Of a stretch of DNA of 64,000 nt, positions 1 to 9,489 are shown one piece after another; positions within the stretch are counted from its first letter, which is position 1, and each line of letters begins with the position of its first letter. Source of the stretch: Neoceratodus forsteri. Taxonomy: Eukaryota > Chordata > Ceratodontiformes > Ceratodontidae. Both the position numbers and the translations under genes were made by a program. The stretch spans positions 54,888,001-54,952,000 of the forward strand of contig JADMNL010000028.1 of assembly GCA_016271365.2 (NCBI GenBank), written 5' to 3'. The notes under the pieces are model-generated. The model was not told where the DNA came from. It did not search any database and saw only the letters and a program-made list of their open reading frames with translations.

Positions 1-722
1 TCAGGTACTGAGTTCTTGTACCAGCAATGCAGCCATGTTGGGGTTGAGCAGCCTGCAGCCTGTGATATGGCTAACATACCCTTGGCTTTACACTCCCCAG
101 ATAAAGACTCTAGGAAGCTGGATGACATGGCTAAAAAACAGTACTTGGCATCCTCCTTGGGACTCAGGCAGGCTAACTACATGGCCTATGCAGCCAGATA
201 CCAGAATTCCAGATGGGATACTGTTCTGGAACTGGCTAAACGGGCTTCCCCCCAGCTGGTCAAAGAGCTGGAGGAGGTGGCTGCTGATGGGATAAAGGCA
301 TCAAAAATTCAATTTCATGCTGCTGTAGACTCTAATGATGTATCGTCATGAGTCATGGACACATCTGTGTCTCTTCAGAGATTATCTTGGCTCAGATGTA
401 CTAGCCTCTCGCAGGACACCCAGGCTAAGGCCATGGATTTCCCCTGTGGTGGATAATTATATGTTTGGGGAGCAGATAGAGAATTATATGAAAAAAATGG
501 ACGAGTACAGGACCACCTACAGGAGTGCACGGGGCCAATGGAAGGCAGGCAAGTCCTCAAAAGGAGCAATCTAGGGGCAGGACTTTTCACAGGCCTTTCT
601 ACCAGGCACATGCATCCTCTCCTTTTCCTCAGAGGGGGTTCTTCAGAGGGAGATGCAGAAGGGGGATGAGCAAGGCTGCATCCTCCTCCCAGTCCAAGGC
701 TCCTGCCAAGCAGACACCCTGA
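1..722 (+). pseudogene. DIRS gag-like ORF, C-terminal part (copy A)
   Basis: Open at the window edge to a TGA at 349-351, then continued in other frames to about 722. The first part aligns with copies B, C and D through the shared words DSRKLDDMAKKQYLASSLG, RQANYMAYAARYQ and IQFHAAVDSNDVSS. The second part holds the YMKKMDEYRTTYRSA stretch and a basic, Gly/Arg/Gln-rich tail (RGFFRGR), which could bind nucleic acid. The gag frame ends just before the RT frame opens at 724. Function is inferred from position and family; there is no retroviral capsid motif to see. Frame changes near 349 and 540 mark it as a pseudogene. Confidence 0.75.
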
Positions 723-723
723 T

Positions 724-1683
724 GTGTCAGCCTGGGTTGACTCCCCCTTTCCAGTAGGAGGCAGGCTGGCTTACTGCTTCCAGGACTGGAAGTCTGTTAC
801 CTCAGACAAGTGGGTCCTGCAGGTAGTAAGTCAGGGACTGGCCCTCAGCTTCAAAAAATTCCCAAAGCTGAGGGTCAGGTCTTTTCCACCTGCAAACATC
901 TCCGAAACCATTGCCCTAGAGGCAGAGGTTTCCTCTCTGTTGGCTCTCAGAGCTGTAGAGAGAGTTCCTACTATACACAGGGGAGAAGGTCTGTATTCCA
1001 GATACTTTCTTACCCCAAAAAAGACAGGGGAGTGGTGGCCCATCCTAGATCTAAGATTCTTAAACAAGCACCTAGTCAAGCCAAAATTGAAAAAGGTGAC
1101 TCTGGGAATAATTCTTCCCTCTCTAAGGCCAGGGGAGTGGCTAGTCTCCCTGGACCTCAAGGATGCCTATTTTCACATTCCCATCAGGTGCTCCCACAGA
1201 ACGTACCTCAGGTTTGAACTGCCTTCAGGCCATTATCCGTTCAGAACAATGCTCTTTGGCCTAACATCAGCACCAAGGGTGTTCACAAAATGCCTAGCAG
1301 TAGTAGTGGCCTTTCTAAGGAGACAAAACTTCTCCATATTTCCATACCTGGATGACTGGCTTATTGTGGGACACTCTCCAGACCAAGTCAAGTCAAACCT
1401 GCAAGTGACCCAGCAATTGCTCACTTCTCTAGGATTCCTCCTCAGTCTTCCACAGTCAGTTCTCAAACCAGTGCAACTCTTGACCTTCATAGGGGTAGAG
1501 TTGGACACTGTCAAAGCAAGAGCCTTTCTCCCTCTGGTAAGGGCAAAGGCCCTTATAGACCTAGTTTCTTTCTTTCGCCTTCTAGTGTCTCAACCAGCAA
1601 GGCATTTTCTTCAACTCCTGAGCCACATGGCAGCTTCCACTGCAGTGGTACAAGAGGCCAGATTTCAGATGACGGACATCTAG
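724..1683 (+). pseudogene. DIRS reverse transcriptase (copy A)
   Basis: A 319-codon open frame with the DIRS/Ty3-like RT blocks in order: GEWWPILDLRFLNKHL (residues 102-117), the catalytic LDLKDAYFHIP (143-153), LFGLTSAPRVFTK (177-189; the usual MPFG is LFG here) and FPYLDDWLIVG (206-216) with both catalytic aspartates. It would copy element RNA into cDNA. It follows the gag frame directly. The frame ends at TAG 1681-1683 just as the RNase H linker begins (DIQFHLRAF in sister copies), so the RT-RNase H protein is cut short even though the RT core is intact. The true start codon is unknown; 724 is simply where the frame opens. Confidence 0.88.
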
Positions 1684-2370
1684 TTCCACTTGAGAGCTTT
1701 TTGGTCTCAGAAAAAAAAACTCTAATCAAGCTAATTCCAGTGACTCAGACTCTGATCCAGGGTTTCCAATGGTGGTTGGTTCAGGACAACCTCAGACAAG
1801 GAGTCCCATTCATCAATCAGTCTCATTCTGTGGTTCTAACCACAGAAGCTTCTCTCCTGGGGTGAGGAGCTCACTTTGGAGTCCTCACAGCACAGGGAGT
1901 ATGGTCCCTTCAGGAGTCTGTACTTCACATCAATCTTCTAGCACTTAAGGCAGTGTACCTGGCTCTACAAGCTTTCTCAGACTCACTACAGAACAAGGTG
2001 GTTCAGGTCAGGATGGACACCACCACCATGTGGTACATCAACAAGCAGGGAGGCACTCAGTCTACGGCCTTGTGCACGGAAGCCATGAAATTATGGTCCT
2101 TGGTTTATTCACTTCAGACATCTCTGGTAGCAGTCCACCTTCCAGGGAAGGACAATGTGCTAGCAGATGCCATGAGCAGGATTTCTCAGGGCCACCACGA
2201 ATGGTCCCTGGATCCCGTAGTGTTAAAAGTGATTTTTTCAAGGTGGGGCACTCCAGAGATAGATCTTTTTGCAGCCCCAGACAATCACCAACTTTCTCTC
2301 TTCTGTTGCAGACCCCCAGCCTTAGGCTCAGTCCCTCTGGATGTTCTACTTCTGGATTGAGAGGGGAAAT
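1684..2370 (+). pseudogene. DIRS RNase H domain (copy A), catalytically damaged
   Basis: The frame continues the RT after the 1681 stop. Sister copies read TTDASLLGWGAH, HINLLELRAVFLAL, VRTDNTT and LADALSR, giving the four acidic RNase H positions. Copy A reads TTEASLLG followed by a stop (first Asp to Glu), HINLLALKAV (Glu to Ala), VRMDTTT and LADAMSR, so at least two active-site acids are changed. The clearest open part is 1953-2360, with the conserved VHLPGKDNVLADAMSRISQGHHEWS. Domain identity is secure from the other copies; loss of activity is inferred from the substitutions. Confidence 0.82.
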
Positions 2371-2589
2371 TTCTGTATGCCTTTCCCCCTTTTCCTCTAT
2401 TATTCAAAGTTCTGGTCAAGATAAGGTCACAATCTTGCAAAGTTATCCTGATTGCTCAAGACTGGGCTAGGCAGCCTTGGTATCCTCTATTGCTGTCCCT
2501 AGCAGTCCATCTTCCCCTATCTCTTCCCAAGAATCACAATCTGTTAACCTCCTCTCAGGGGAGGATTTGGTACTTCAGTCTCTCAACCT

Positions 2590-3618
2590 CAAGGCACGGC
2601 CCTTGTAAGAGCTAGAATATTCAAGCCTGCATCTGTCTCAGGGGGTTCTGGATATTATCAAAGCCTCTTGAAAACCTACCACCAGAAAAACTTATAACTC
2701 AAATGGAAAAGATTCAGCATTTGGTGTTCCAATAAGCACATATCCCCAGATACTGCTGACTTCGCTACAGTTCTGGATTATATGGTTCATCTTAATGGCT
2801 AAGACCTCAGACCAGCTACCCTGAAAGTACACTTGCCAGCTGTTTCTGCATCTCATCCTGTTTTCTGTAAATTCTTTAAATGATTGCTCCATACCAATCC
2901 TCCTTTTAAGGATCCTACTCCAGCTTGGGATCTTAATTTTTGCATTGTTCTGCTTATGCAACCACCTTTTGAGCCTTTGGTTTCAGCAGAACTTAAGTAC
3001 TTGACTTGGAAAGCTGTGTTCCTGGTAGCTATTACCTCTCCCAGGCCTATCAGTGAATTACAAGCTCTGTCAGCAGAGCCTGATTTTATCTCATTCCATA
3101 GAGATAAGGTGGTCCTTAGAACCAACAGGAGGTTCTTACCCAAAGTGGTTTCAGATTTTCACCTGAACCAGTCCATGTCTCTTCCTGTGTTCTTCACTGA
3201 TCAGTCTTCTTCAGAAGAGAGAAGATTACACAGTTTGGATGTTAAGAGGGCACTTAGTTACAATGGTGAGCATGCTAAGGCACTAAGGTTTGACTGTCCT
3301 TAGTTGTTTCTCACTTATGGTGAAGTGGGAGAGGGTAAACCTGCTACTAAGAGAACCATTGCCAGGTGGAGTGTCTCTTGTATACAATTCTGCTATGAAA
3401 AGCTAGGCAAAGTACCCCCTTCAGGTCTGAGGGCTCATTCGACTAGAGGTACAGCTGCTTCTCTGGCTGCTGCCAATGATATACCCTTACTAGAGATATG
3501 CAAAGCAGCCACCTGGAAAACAGTCCATACTTTCACCAAGCATTACTCTCTGGATATCCAGGCTAGGAGTGATGCTAGGTTTGGTACAGCAGTACTGCAC
3601 AGCCTATTCCCAAAATAG
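2590..3618 (+). pseudogene. DIRS tyrosine recombinase (copy A)
   Basis: The N-terminal SAM-like part (about 2640-2900) is frame-broken. The core-binding and catalytic parts are open from 2884 to 3618, apart from one TAG at 3301-3303 where copy D has CAG (Gln). Visible catalytic residues are Arg in RPISELQAL, the box HSTRG (HxxR), Trp in AATWK, and HYSLD with the nucleophilic Tyr, in the order expected of the lambda-integrase fold. In the last 104 codons these are H45, R48, W71, H80 and Y81. The enzyme joins circular DIRS DNA to the target without target-site duplication. This is the best-preserved catalytic half in the window along with copy D. Confidence 0.87.
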
Positions 3619-3659
3619 GTTTGGTACCCTCCTCCATGGAGGTACTGCTAGGTAGTCTG

Positions 3660-3770
3660 CATAATGTCAGAATACAGCAAGACTTCATGTTGTTTGAAGA
3701 AAAAAATTACCTTAGTAACTGTGTTTCTTCTAATGGAGCCTTGCTGTATTCTGATCTCCCTCCTTGCCTC
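3660..3770 (+). repeat. DIRS internal complementary region (copy A)
   Basis: Immediately after the recombinase stop are two short blocks. The first (about 3662-3700) is the reverse complement of the left terminus as seen in copy B at 23683-23715. The second (about 3709-3763, through ttaccttagtaactgtgttt and cttctaatgg) is the reverse complement of the right terminus at 4160-4213. Fusion of both termini in one internal block is the DIRS hallmark thought to guide circularisation of the cDNA. Confidence 0.85.
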
Positions 3771-4025
3771 CCCTCTCAGAACCTGTTTTTTGGGAAGTGG
3801 GCCAGCAGGTGCAATGTTGCACCTCAGGGGTGCACTTGGCACTCTCCCCTATATAGAGAGGGGGAGTAGGTTATGTTCTATTGTTTTTTATAGTTATGTT
3901 TGTTCACTAGCTAGTTTTTGTTTTGGAGTTCTCGACTTGAGTCTTTTGGGACCCAAAATATTTGGTTGCCTTTGGCTAGTAGTTTTACAATTTCCACTTA
4001 GCAGGTGTAGTTAGTATTAGCTCAT

Positions 4026-4213
4026 AAGAATCTGACGGTTACACTTCAAAGTGCAGCAGACAGAGGTTTGAACCGAGCTCGAGCTCAACGTTCTATGCTC
4101 TGGCATAGGGTTAACTCTTTTCTCTCCGGAGCAATTCAAGTGCTGGGGGTAACTGCATAATGTCAGAATACAGCAAGAGTCCATTAGAAGAAACACAATT
4201 ACTAAGGTGAATA
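4026..4213 (-). repeat. Right inverted terminal repeat of DIRS copy A
   Basis: From aagaatctgacggttac to about 4213 the sequence is the reverse complement of the left terminal repeat of copy B (23683-23850), through the shared words gaaccgagctcgagctcaac, ggcatagggttaactctttt and ccattagaagaaacacaatt. Confidence 0.85.
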
Positions 4214-4590
4214 TTTTTTGTTTCTGTTCTCCAGATCATGCACTTTAGAGCCTAAAAATAAATTGTTGTGCACATCTTTACAGAGGAGTCCTCTATTTTA
4301 CAAAACATTCCCTCCAGAAAAGCCAGTCTTTCTTCTACAGCATTTAATGTTTCCTCAATAATTTCTGATTTATTTCTTTGTGTTTTTAAATCCCCAGTAT
4401 CTGTGTGCATATTTTGCAGTTTCTCCCTTATGAACTCCATGCCACTTGAACATATCTCAGTGGTACCTTTATTTATTTCAGCTGTGCCCTTGGAGTTTTT
4501 TCCTCTTTGTCCACCCAGAGGGCCTGTGGGAGAGGAGCTGAGGTGATTTGAGAACCCTACCATCCTACTATGACTGTCAGATGGCATACT
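4214..4590 (-). pseudogene. L1/Tx1-type LINE ORF1 fragment (coiled-coil part)
   Basis: Reading leftward on the minus strand, an open frame from 4587 gives a charged heptad-like stretch (MEFIREKLQNMHTD, NKSEIIEETLNAVEERLAFL). After a frame shift near 4255 it continues as SKVHDLENRNKK. The last piece matches the LENRxRRNN signature that joins the coiled coil to the RNA-binding domain in L1-clade ORF1 proteins. It is cut at about 4213 by the right end of DIRS copy A, so copy A appears to have inserted into an older L1-type element. The other half should lie left of the window. Confidence 0.6.
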
Positions 4591-4873
4591 TTCTGGAAAA
4601 TAAATGCCTGTTCTTGAAATACAGTTATTTCAGTTAGTTTAAATGCGATTTATCCCTGACGTCATTACTAAGTTCACGCCCATGTAAGGTAAACCCTTAT
4701 CTGTTCATATGTAAACCCTGTAATGATAAAACACTGTTTTATTACTTTTTAATCATGGTTTGTGGGAGAGTTCCCATTATGCTGCCATTTCCTCAGAGTG
4801 CCAGTGCGTGACCAAGAATAACAATATTGATCAGCTATTGTAGGTCAGTTGGAAAGTACCTGTAGAGGTTGTC

Positions 4874-5030
4874 TTTGTGCTCTTGTGTGTCAGGCAGGCT
4901 GCCCTTCTGGCTACAGTCTGACTGCATACTTTTGTTATGGTCCTGAGTGCAGTAGCAGTTCATTGTTTGTGCTCTTGTGTGTTTGGCAGGCTGCCCTTCT
5001 AGCTACTGCACTGACTTGCTAACACTAATT
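4874..5030. repeat. Two-copy direct repeat in otherwise unassigned DNA
   Basis: A block of about 60 bp beginning tttgtgctcttgtgtgt recurs 92 bp later (4874 and 4966), both followed by ggcaggctgcccttct and a ctac end. The surrounding 4591-5460 stretch holds no gene or element I can recognise. Confidence 0.6.
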
Positions 5031-5465
5031 GCAGCACCTACCTCTGGGACTGCTTCAGGAGCAAAGAAGCCCTTCCCTCCAACAAAGCCCTGTCCCAAAC
5101 TGAGAGCAGCACCCCCTAACCCATACCCAGTTGGTGGCTAGTGGTCTCCCTACCACCTTCTGCACTGACACTGACCACCGATCCCCCTACCTGTCTGTTG
5201 GTGCCACAGTTTAAATGACAGCGAGGGGCATAGCCCACTTTGCACAACCATGGATGCCTTCCATCTACCGGTACCAGGAAGTGCAGCCTATAAAAAGGAC
5301 AAAGCACACCACTTTGCCATATACAGTAAATAAGCTGTGCTCCTGTGCAGATAGATGCTAGGTGGCCGTGGTCATGTGAGGTGGGCTGTGCCACTCCGTC
5401 ATTGAATTGAAGCAGTGACAGACTGGTAGGGGACTGTAGGTGCTTTGGGTAAGGGGGGGCATGAA

Positions 5466-5575
5466 CTACTATTTTATTTATTTATTTTATTTAGTTTTTG
5501 TTGACCGGGTACGTGCACTAGACAAATCCTGTCTATTTTCAGGCACGACCTGGGGGAGGGGGATACAGATGAATG
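5466..5575 (-). repeat. Short 3'-end fragment of a LINE/SINE family
   Basis: An AT-rich (ttta/tttat) run is followed by ttgttgaccgggtacgtgca and a ttttcaggcacgacctggg word. The same plan (T-rich run, then aaccaggtaaggcccacta and ttttcaggggtgacctagg) occurs at 19265, so both are probably 3' ends of one retroposon family, tail to the left. Family not identified. Confidence 0.5.
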
Positions 5576-5659
5576 CCAACTGACCTTGAACCAGATTAAG
5601 CTGTTGGTGATATTTTTAGCTGGTTATGGGCTGGGGGGGGCACTGCTCATGGTTCAGAA

Positions 5660-5857
5660 GAAAAAGTTACTCACCATAGTAATGTTGTTTCTTCTAATGG
5701 AGTCTTGCTGTATTCAGACATAATGCACTTAGCCCCAGCACTTGAACTGCCCTGGAGAGCAAAGAGTTAACTCCATGCAGAAGCATGGAATGTTGAGCTC
5801 AAGCTCGGTTTTCAAACCTCTGTCTGTAGTACTTACCAGTGCAACCGTCAGATTCTT
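5660..5857 (-). repeat. Right inverted terminal repeat of DIRS copy C
   Basis: Runs from the gttactcaccatagtaatg word to cagattctt. It is the inverted counterpart of 16391-16562, sharing gcacttgaactgccctggag, aagagttaactccatgcag and the cctctgtctg word. Confidence 0.85.
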
Positions 5858-6126
5858 ATGAGTAGCTAACTAACTTGACACTAAAATGTGGAAATTGTTT
5901 GAACACATAGCCAAAAGGCAAAATACTTTTTGGGGTCCAAAAAAGATTCAAGTCGAGAACCCAAGAAGAAATAAGGTAGTGACAATTCAAACTAAGCTAC
6001 ACAAGAAGGAAAAACATAAGTTACCCCACCAAGAGGGAGGGTACAAGGTACACCCCTGAGGTGCAACACTGTGCCTGCACAACCCACTCCCAAAAACAGG
6101 TTCTGAGAGGGGAGGAAGGGGAGGGT

Positions 6127-6224
6127 TTGAATACAGCAAGACTCCATTGTAGTTAAAACAACATTACTATGGTGAGTAATTTTTCTTCAAACAATATGAA
6201 GTCTTGCTATATTCAGACATAATT
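6127..6224 (-). repeat. DIRS internal complementary region (copy C)
   Basis: Sits between the recombinase 3' end and the 3' untranslated part. It contains a block matching the right terminus (atacagcaagactccattg, then ggtgagtaatttttcttc) joined to one matching the left terminus (aacaatatgaagtcttgcta). Same layout as in A, B and D. Confidence 0.8.
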
Positions 6225-6266
6225 CAGACTACCAAGCAGTTCCCTATGGAGGTGGGAATGCAGAAC

Positions 6267-6460
6267 CTACTTTGGGAACAGGCTCTGCAGTACTGCTGTG
6301 CCAAACCTAGCATCACTCCTAGACTGGATGTCCAGAGAGTAATGCTTGGTGAATGTATGTACTGTTTTCCAGGTGGCTACTTTACAGATCTCTAACAAGG
6401 GTATATCTCTGGCGCAGCTAGAGTAGTAGCTGTACCCCAAGTCGAGTGAGCCCTCGGGCC
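6267..6460 (-). pseudogene. DIRS tyrosine recombinase, C-terminal piece (copy C)
   Basis: Encodes DIPLLEICKVATWKTVHTFT and KHYSLDIQSRSDARFG ahead of a stop, so it carries the final Trp, His and Tyr of the recombinase. The box that reads HSTRG in A and D reads HSTW here (codon tgg), removing an essential catalytic arginine. The upstream half lies at 11645-12420, on the far side of copy D. Confidence 0.8.
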
Positions 6461-6660
6461 AGAAGAAAAAATTACTCACCTTAGTAATGCTGTTTCTTCT
6501 AATGGAGTCTGGCTATATTATGACAATTGCAGTATTATCCAATCTTCGAACTGCCCCGGAGGTGAAATAGTTAACTTTCCATGCAAGCATGGAACTTTGA
6601 GAGCGAGCTCGGTTAGAGAAGCTCTGTCTGCTTATCTTCAAACATAAACTGTCAGATCTT
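6461..6660 (-). repeat. Right inverted terminal repeat of DIRS copy D
   Basis: Runs from aaaaattactcaccttag to gtcagatctt; inverted counterpart of 11476-11644, sharing gttaactttccatgcaagca and the agctctgtctgcttatc word. Confidence 0.85.
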
Positions 6661-6914
6661 TACGAGCCAAACTCACTAAGGCTCTGTGTGGAAGCTGTAA
6701 ACCTACACTAGCCAACTGGCTACTAACATAACACACCTTTCTTGGTCTCAAACAAAGACTCAAGTCAGGAGACCCAAAAAGTGAAAAATACAACACTAAT
6801 TCACCCCAAAGGAAGGGTGAAAAACAACAAGGTGGACAAAAATAAGGTGCCAACACTGTAATGCTCACCCACATCCCAAAACAAGGTTCTGAGAGGGGCA
6901 AGCAGGGAGGGAGG

Positions 6915-7012
6915 TCATAATATAGCAAGACTCCATTAGAAGAAACAACATTACTAAGGCGAGTAATTTTTTCTTCAAACAACATGAAGTCTTGCTATAT
7001 TGTGACAATTGC
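6915..7012 (-). repeat. DIRS internal complementary region (copy D)
   Basis: atatagcaagactccattag and actaaggcgagtaatttttt (right terminus) are fused to caaacaacatgaagtcttgc and a tattgtgac word (left terminus), directly beyond the recombinase stop. Confidence 0.85.
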
Positions 7013-7051
7013 AGACTACACAGCAGTACCCCCATGGAGGGAGGACAGAAT

Positions 7052-8040
7052 CTACTTAGGCAATAGGCTCTGAAGGACAGCTGTGCCAAACCGAGCATCA
7101 CTCCGAGCCTGGATGTCCAGGGAATAATGCTTGGTAAAAGTGTGAACTATTTTCCAGGTAGCTGCTTGACATATCTCTAGAATAGGGATGTCTCTGGAAG
7201 CAGCCAGAGAAGCAGCTGTACCTCTGGTAGAGTGAGCCATCAGGCCTGAGGGAGGAACCTTACCCAGATTTTTGTAACAGAATTGGATACAAGAGACAAT
7301 CCACCTGGCAATGGATCTTTTAGTGGTGGGCTTTCCTTTACCAACCTCACCATAAGTGAGGAACAGTTGGAGGGAGTCAAACCTATGACCCTTGGTACGC
7401 TCTATGTAGTAACTAAGGGCTCTCTTCACATCTAGGCTGTGCAGCCTCCTCTCACCAGAGGAGGAATGGTCAGTGAAGTACACTGGAAGAGATATAGATT
7501 GATTAAGGTGGAAATCTGAAACCACCTTAGGCAAGAACTTCCTGTTAGTCCCGGAGGACCACCTTATTTCTGTGACAGGAGATAAAATCTGGCTCCACTG
7601 ACAACATAATTCACTTATGGCCTGGCAGAGGTGATGACTACCAGAAACACAGTTTTCCAAGTCAAGTACTTAAGCTCAGCTGAGATAAGGGCTCAAAGGG
7701 GGTTGTATAAGCTGAGCAATGCAAACATTAAGATCCCAGGCAGGGCAGGATCCCTGAAAGGAGGGTTGGTGTGAAGCAATCCCTTAAAAAACTTGGAAAA
7801 TACAGGGTGATCTAAAAGAGGAGAGGGTTTACCTGCTGAAACAAAAGCAGACACAGCTGCCAAATGCACCTTCAGGGTAGCTGGTCTCAGCCCCAAAGTG
7901 TTTAGATGGACCATATAATCCAGGACTGTGGGTAAATCAGCAGAGTCTGGGGAAATATGCTTTCCTGAGCACCATATGGAAAACCTTTTCATTTGGAGTT
8001 GTAAGTAGCTCTGCTGAAGGCTTCTAGAAGCCTTCAATTA
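7052..8040 (-). pseudogene. DIRS tyrosine recombinase (copy D)
   Basis: The C-terminal 202 codons (7660 down to 7052) are open and contain the HSTRG box, AATWK and KHYSLD with the nucleophilic Tyr. The N-terminal, SAM-like domain is open separately from 8037 to 7693 (SRSLQQSYLQLQMKRFSIW and LGLRPATLKVHLAAVSAFV). A frame shift between them, near 7630-7690, damages the stretch that carries the first catalytic Arg (RPISELQAL in copy A; QAISELCCQ here). The enzyme would insert circular element DNA. Despite the break this is one of the two best recombinase remnants in the window. Confidence 0.85.
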
Positions 8041-8059
8041 TATCCATTATGCCTTGTTG

Positions 8060-8720
8060 TAGGTAGGTGTAGGTCCGGCAAACTCTAACTCTTCAAGAAC
8101 CAGGCCTTGAGATTGAGAGATTTGAGATTCGGGTACCAAACCCTTCCCTGGGCACAGGTTAACAGATTGTGGTTCCTGGGGAGGCACAGGGGAGGATGGA
8201 CTGCTAAGGACAGAAGGAGTGGGTACCAGGGATGCCTGGCCCAATCCGGGGCAATCAGAATGACCCTGCAGAATTGGGATCTGATTTTGAAGTGCTAGAA
8301 AAACTGCTCTGAGCTCCAACAGGTTGATGTGGAGCAGAGATTCCTGTGGGGACCACAGTCCCTGGGAAGTGAGGTCGCCCATGTGAGCCCCCACCCCAAG
8401 AGGGATGCATCAGTAGTAAGGATTAAGGAGTGAGGCTGAGTGATGAAGGGAACTCCTTGTCTCAGGTTGCTCTGATCCTGCCACCACTGTAGGGCTTGGA
8501 TCATGGTTCGAGTTACTGGGATCAACTTGGTAAGAGGATCCTTTCTTTGAAACCAAAAGGCTCTCAAATGGAACTGAATGTCCTCATCTGAAATTTTGAT
8601 CCTTGCACTACTGCTGTGGGAAGCATCCATGTGTCCTAGGAGCTGCAGAAATGCCTTGCTGGTCGAGAGACCTGCAGGGGTGAAACGAGAGGCCAGGGAG
8701 ACTAGGGTCTTTGCCCTGTC
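8060..8720 (-). pseudogene. DIRS RNase H domain (copy D)
   Basis: Minus-strand frames give ILTTDASLLGWG (first Asp) and HINLLELRAVFLALQNQ (Glu), the first two acidic positions. The third and fourth acidic blocks (VRTD, LADALSR) are absent: the sequence passes from LALQNQIPILQ straight to a piece matching the post-RNase H linker of other copies (GHSDCPGLGQASLV), so roughly 700 bp are deleted near 8270. RNase H activity is therefore lost. Confidence 0.75.
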
Positions 8721-9480
8721 TAGAGGGAGGAAGGCCCTGGCTTCCTGTGTGTTAAGTTCTGCATCTATGAAGGTTAGGAACTGGACAGGCTCCAGGAACT
8801 GACTTTGAGAGATTCAGAAGAACCCTAGGGAAGTAAGCAGTTGCTGGGTTATCTGAAGATGTAAAGTTGACCTGGTCTGGGACTGGCCCTACTATATAGG
8901 CCAATGCGTCCAGGTAAGGAAAGATGGCCAATCTTTTGCCTTCTTAGGGAAGCAACTGCTACTGCCAGCCATTTTGTGAATACTCTTTGAGCAGAAGTGA
9001 GGCCAAAGGCCATTGCTCTGAACTGGTAATGGCCTGAGGGACAGCTCGAACCTGAGGTACTTTCGATGGGAGCTTCTGAGAGAATATGAAGTAGGCATCC
9101 TTGAGGTCAGGGATGCTAGCCAGTCCCTGGCCTTAGAGAGGCAATCATTCCCCAGAGTTACATTTTAATTTTGGTTTTAAAAGGTGCTTGTTTAAGTATC
9201 TGAGATCCAGGATGGGCCGCCATTCTCCTGTCTTTTTTGGGGTAAGGAAGTACCTGGAGTACAAACCTTTGCCCTGGTGTAGGGGTGGAACTCTTTCCAC
9301 AGCTCTGAGAGCGAGGAGGGTAGAGACCTCTGCCTCTAAGGCGAGTGCCTCTGATGAAGATGCAGGTAGAAAAGATCTGGTTCTCAGCTTTGGAAATTTT
9401 TTGAAGCTGAGAACCAGTCCTGGCTACTAACTTCCAGGACCCACTTGTCTGGCGTTAGAGACTTCCAGTCCTGGACAAAG
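8720..9480 (-). pseudogene. DIRS reverse transcriptase (copy D), frame-broken
   Basis: Recognisable by SSHRKYLRFEL, a degraded form of the FPYLDD box (SFLTWTHWPI in the open frame), and the ILDLRYLNKH region near 9190-9240 in other frames. Several indels break the domain, so no continuous RT remains. Position between gag and RNase H confirms identity. Confidence 0.75.
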
Positions 9481-9489
9481 TCAGTCAGC

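Larger units (their letters stand above)
1..4213 (+). mobile_element. DIRS-type retrotransposon, copy A (5' part outside window)
   Basis: Reading along the + strand are a gag-like tail, a DIRS-family reverse transcriptase, an RNase H, a tyrosine recombinase, an internal complementary region and a right inverted terminal repeat. This is the established order for DIRS1-like elements. The left repeat and gag start lie before base 1; comparison with copy B suggests roughly 1.4 kb are missing. Copies A, B, C and D are clearly one family, alignable by eye throughout. The right end falls inside an L1-type ORF1 remnant on the other strand. Several stops and frame breaks make it non-functional as it stands. 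Confidence 0.9.

Noticed and set aside
1..4213. Possible endogenous retrovirus, because of the gag-RT-RNase H order
   Set aside because: There is no DDE integrase, aspartic protease or direct LTR; a tyrosine recombinase and inverted termini identify DIRS.
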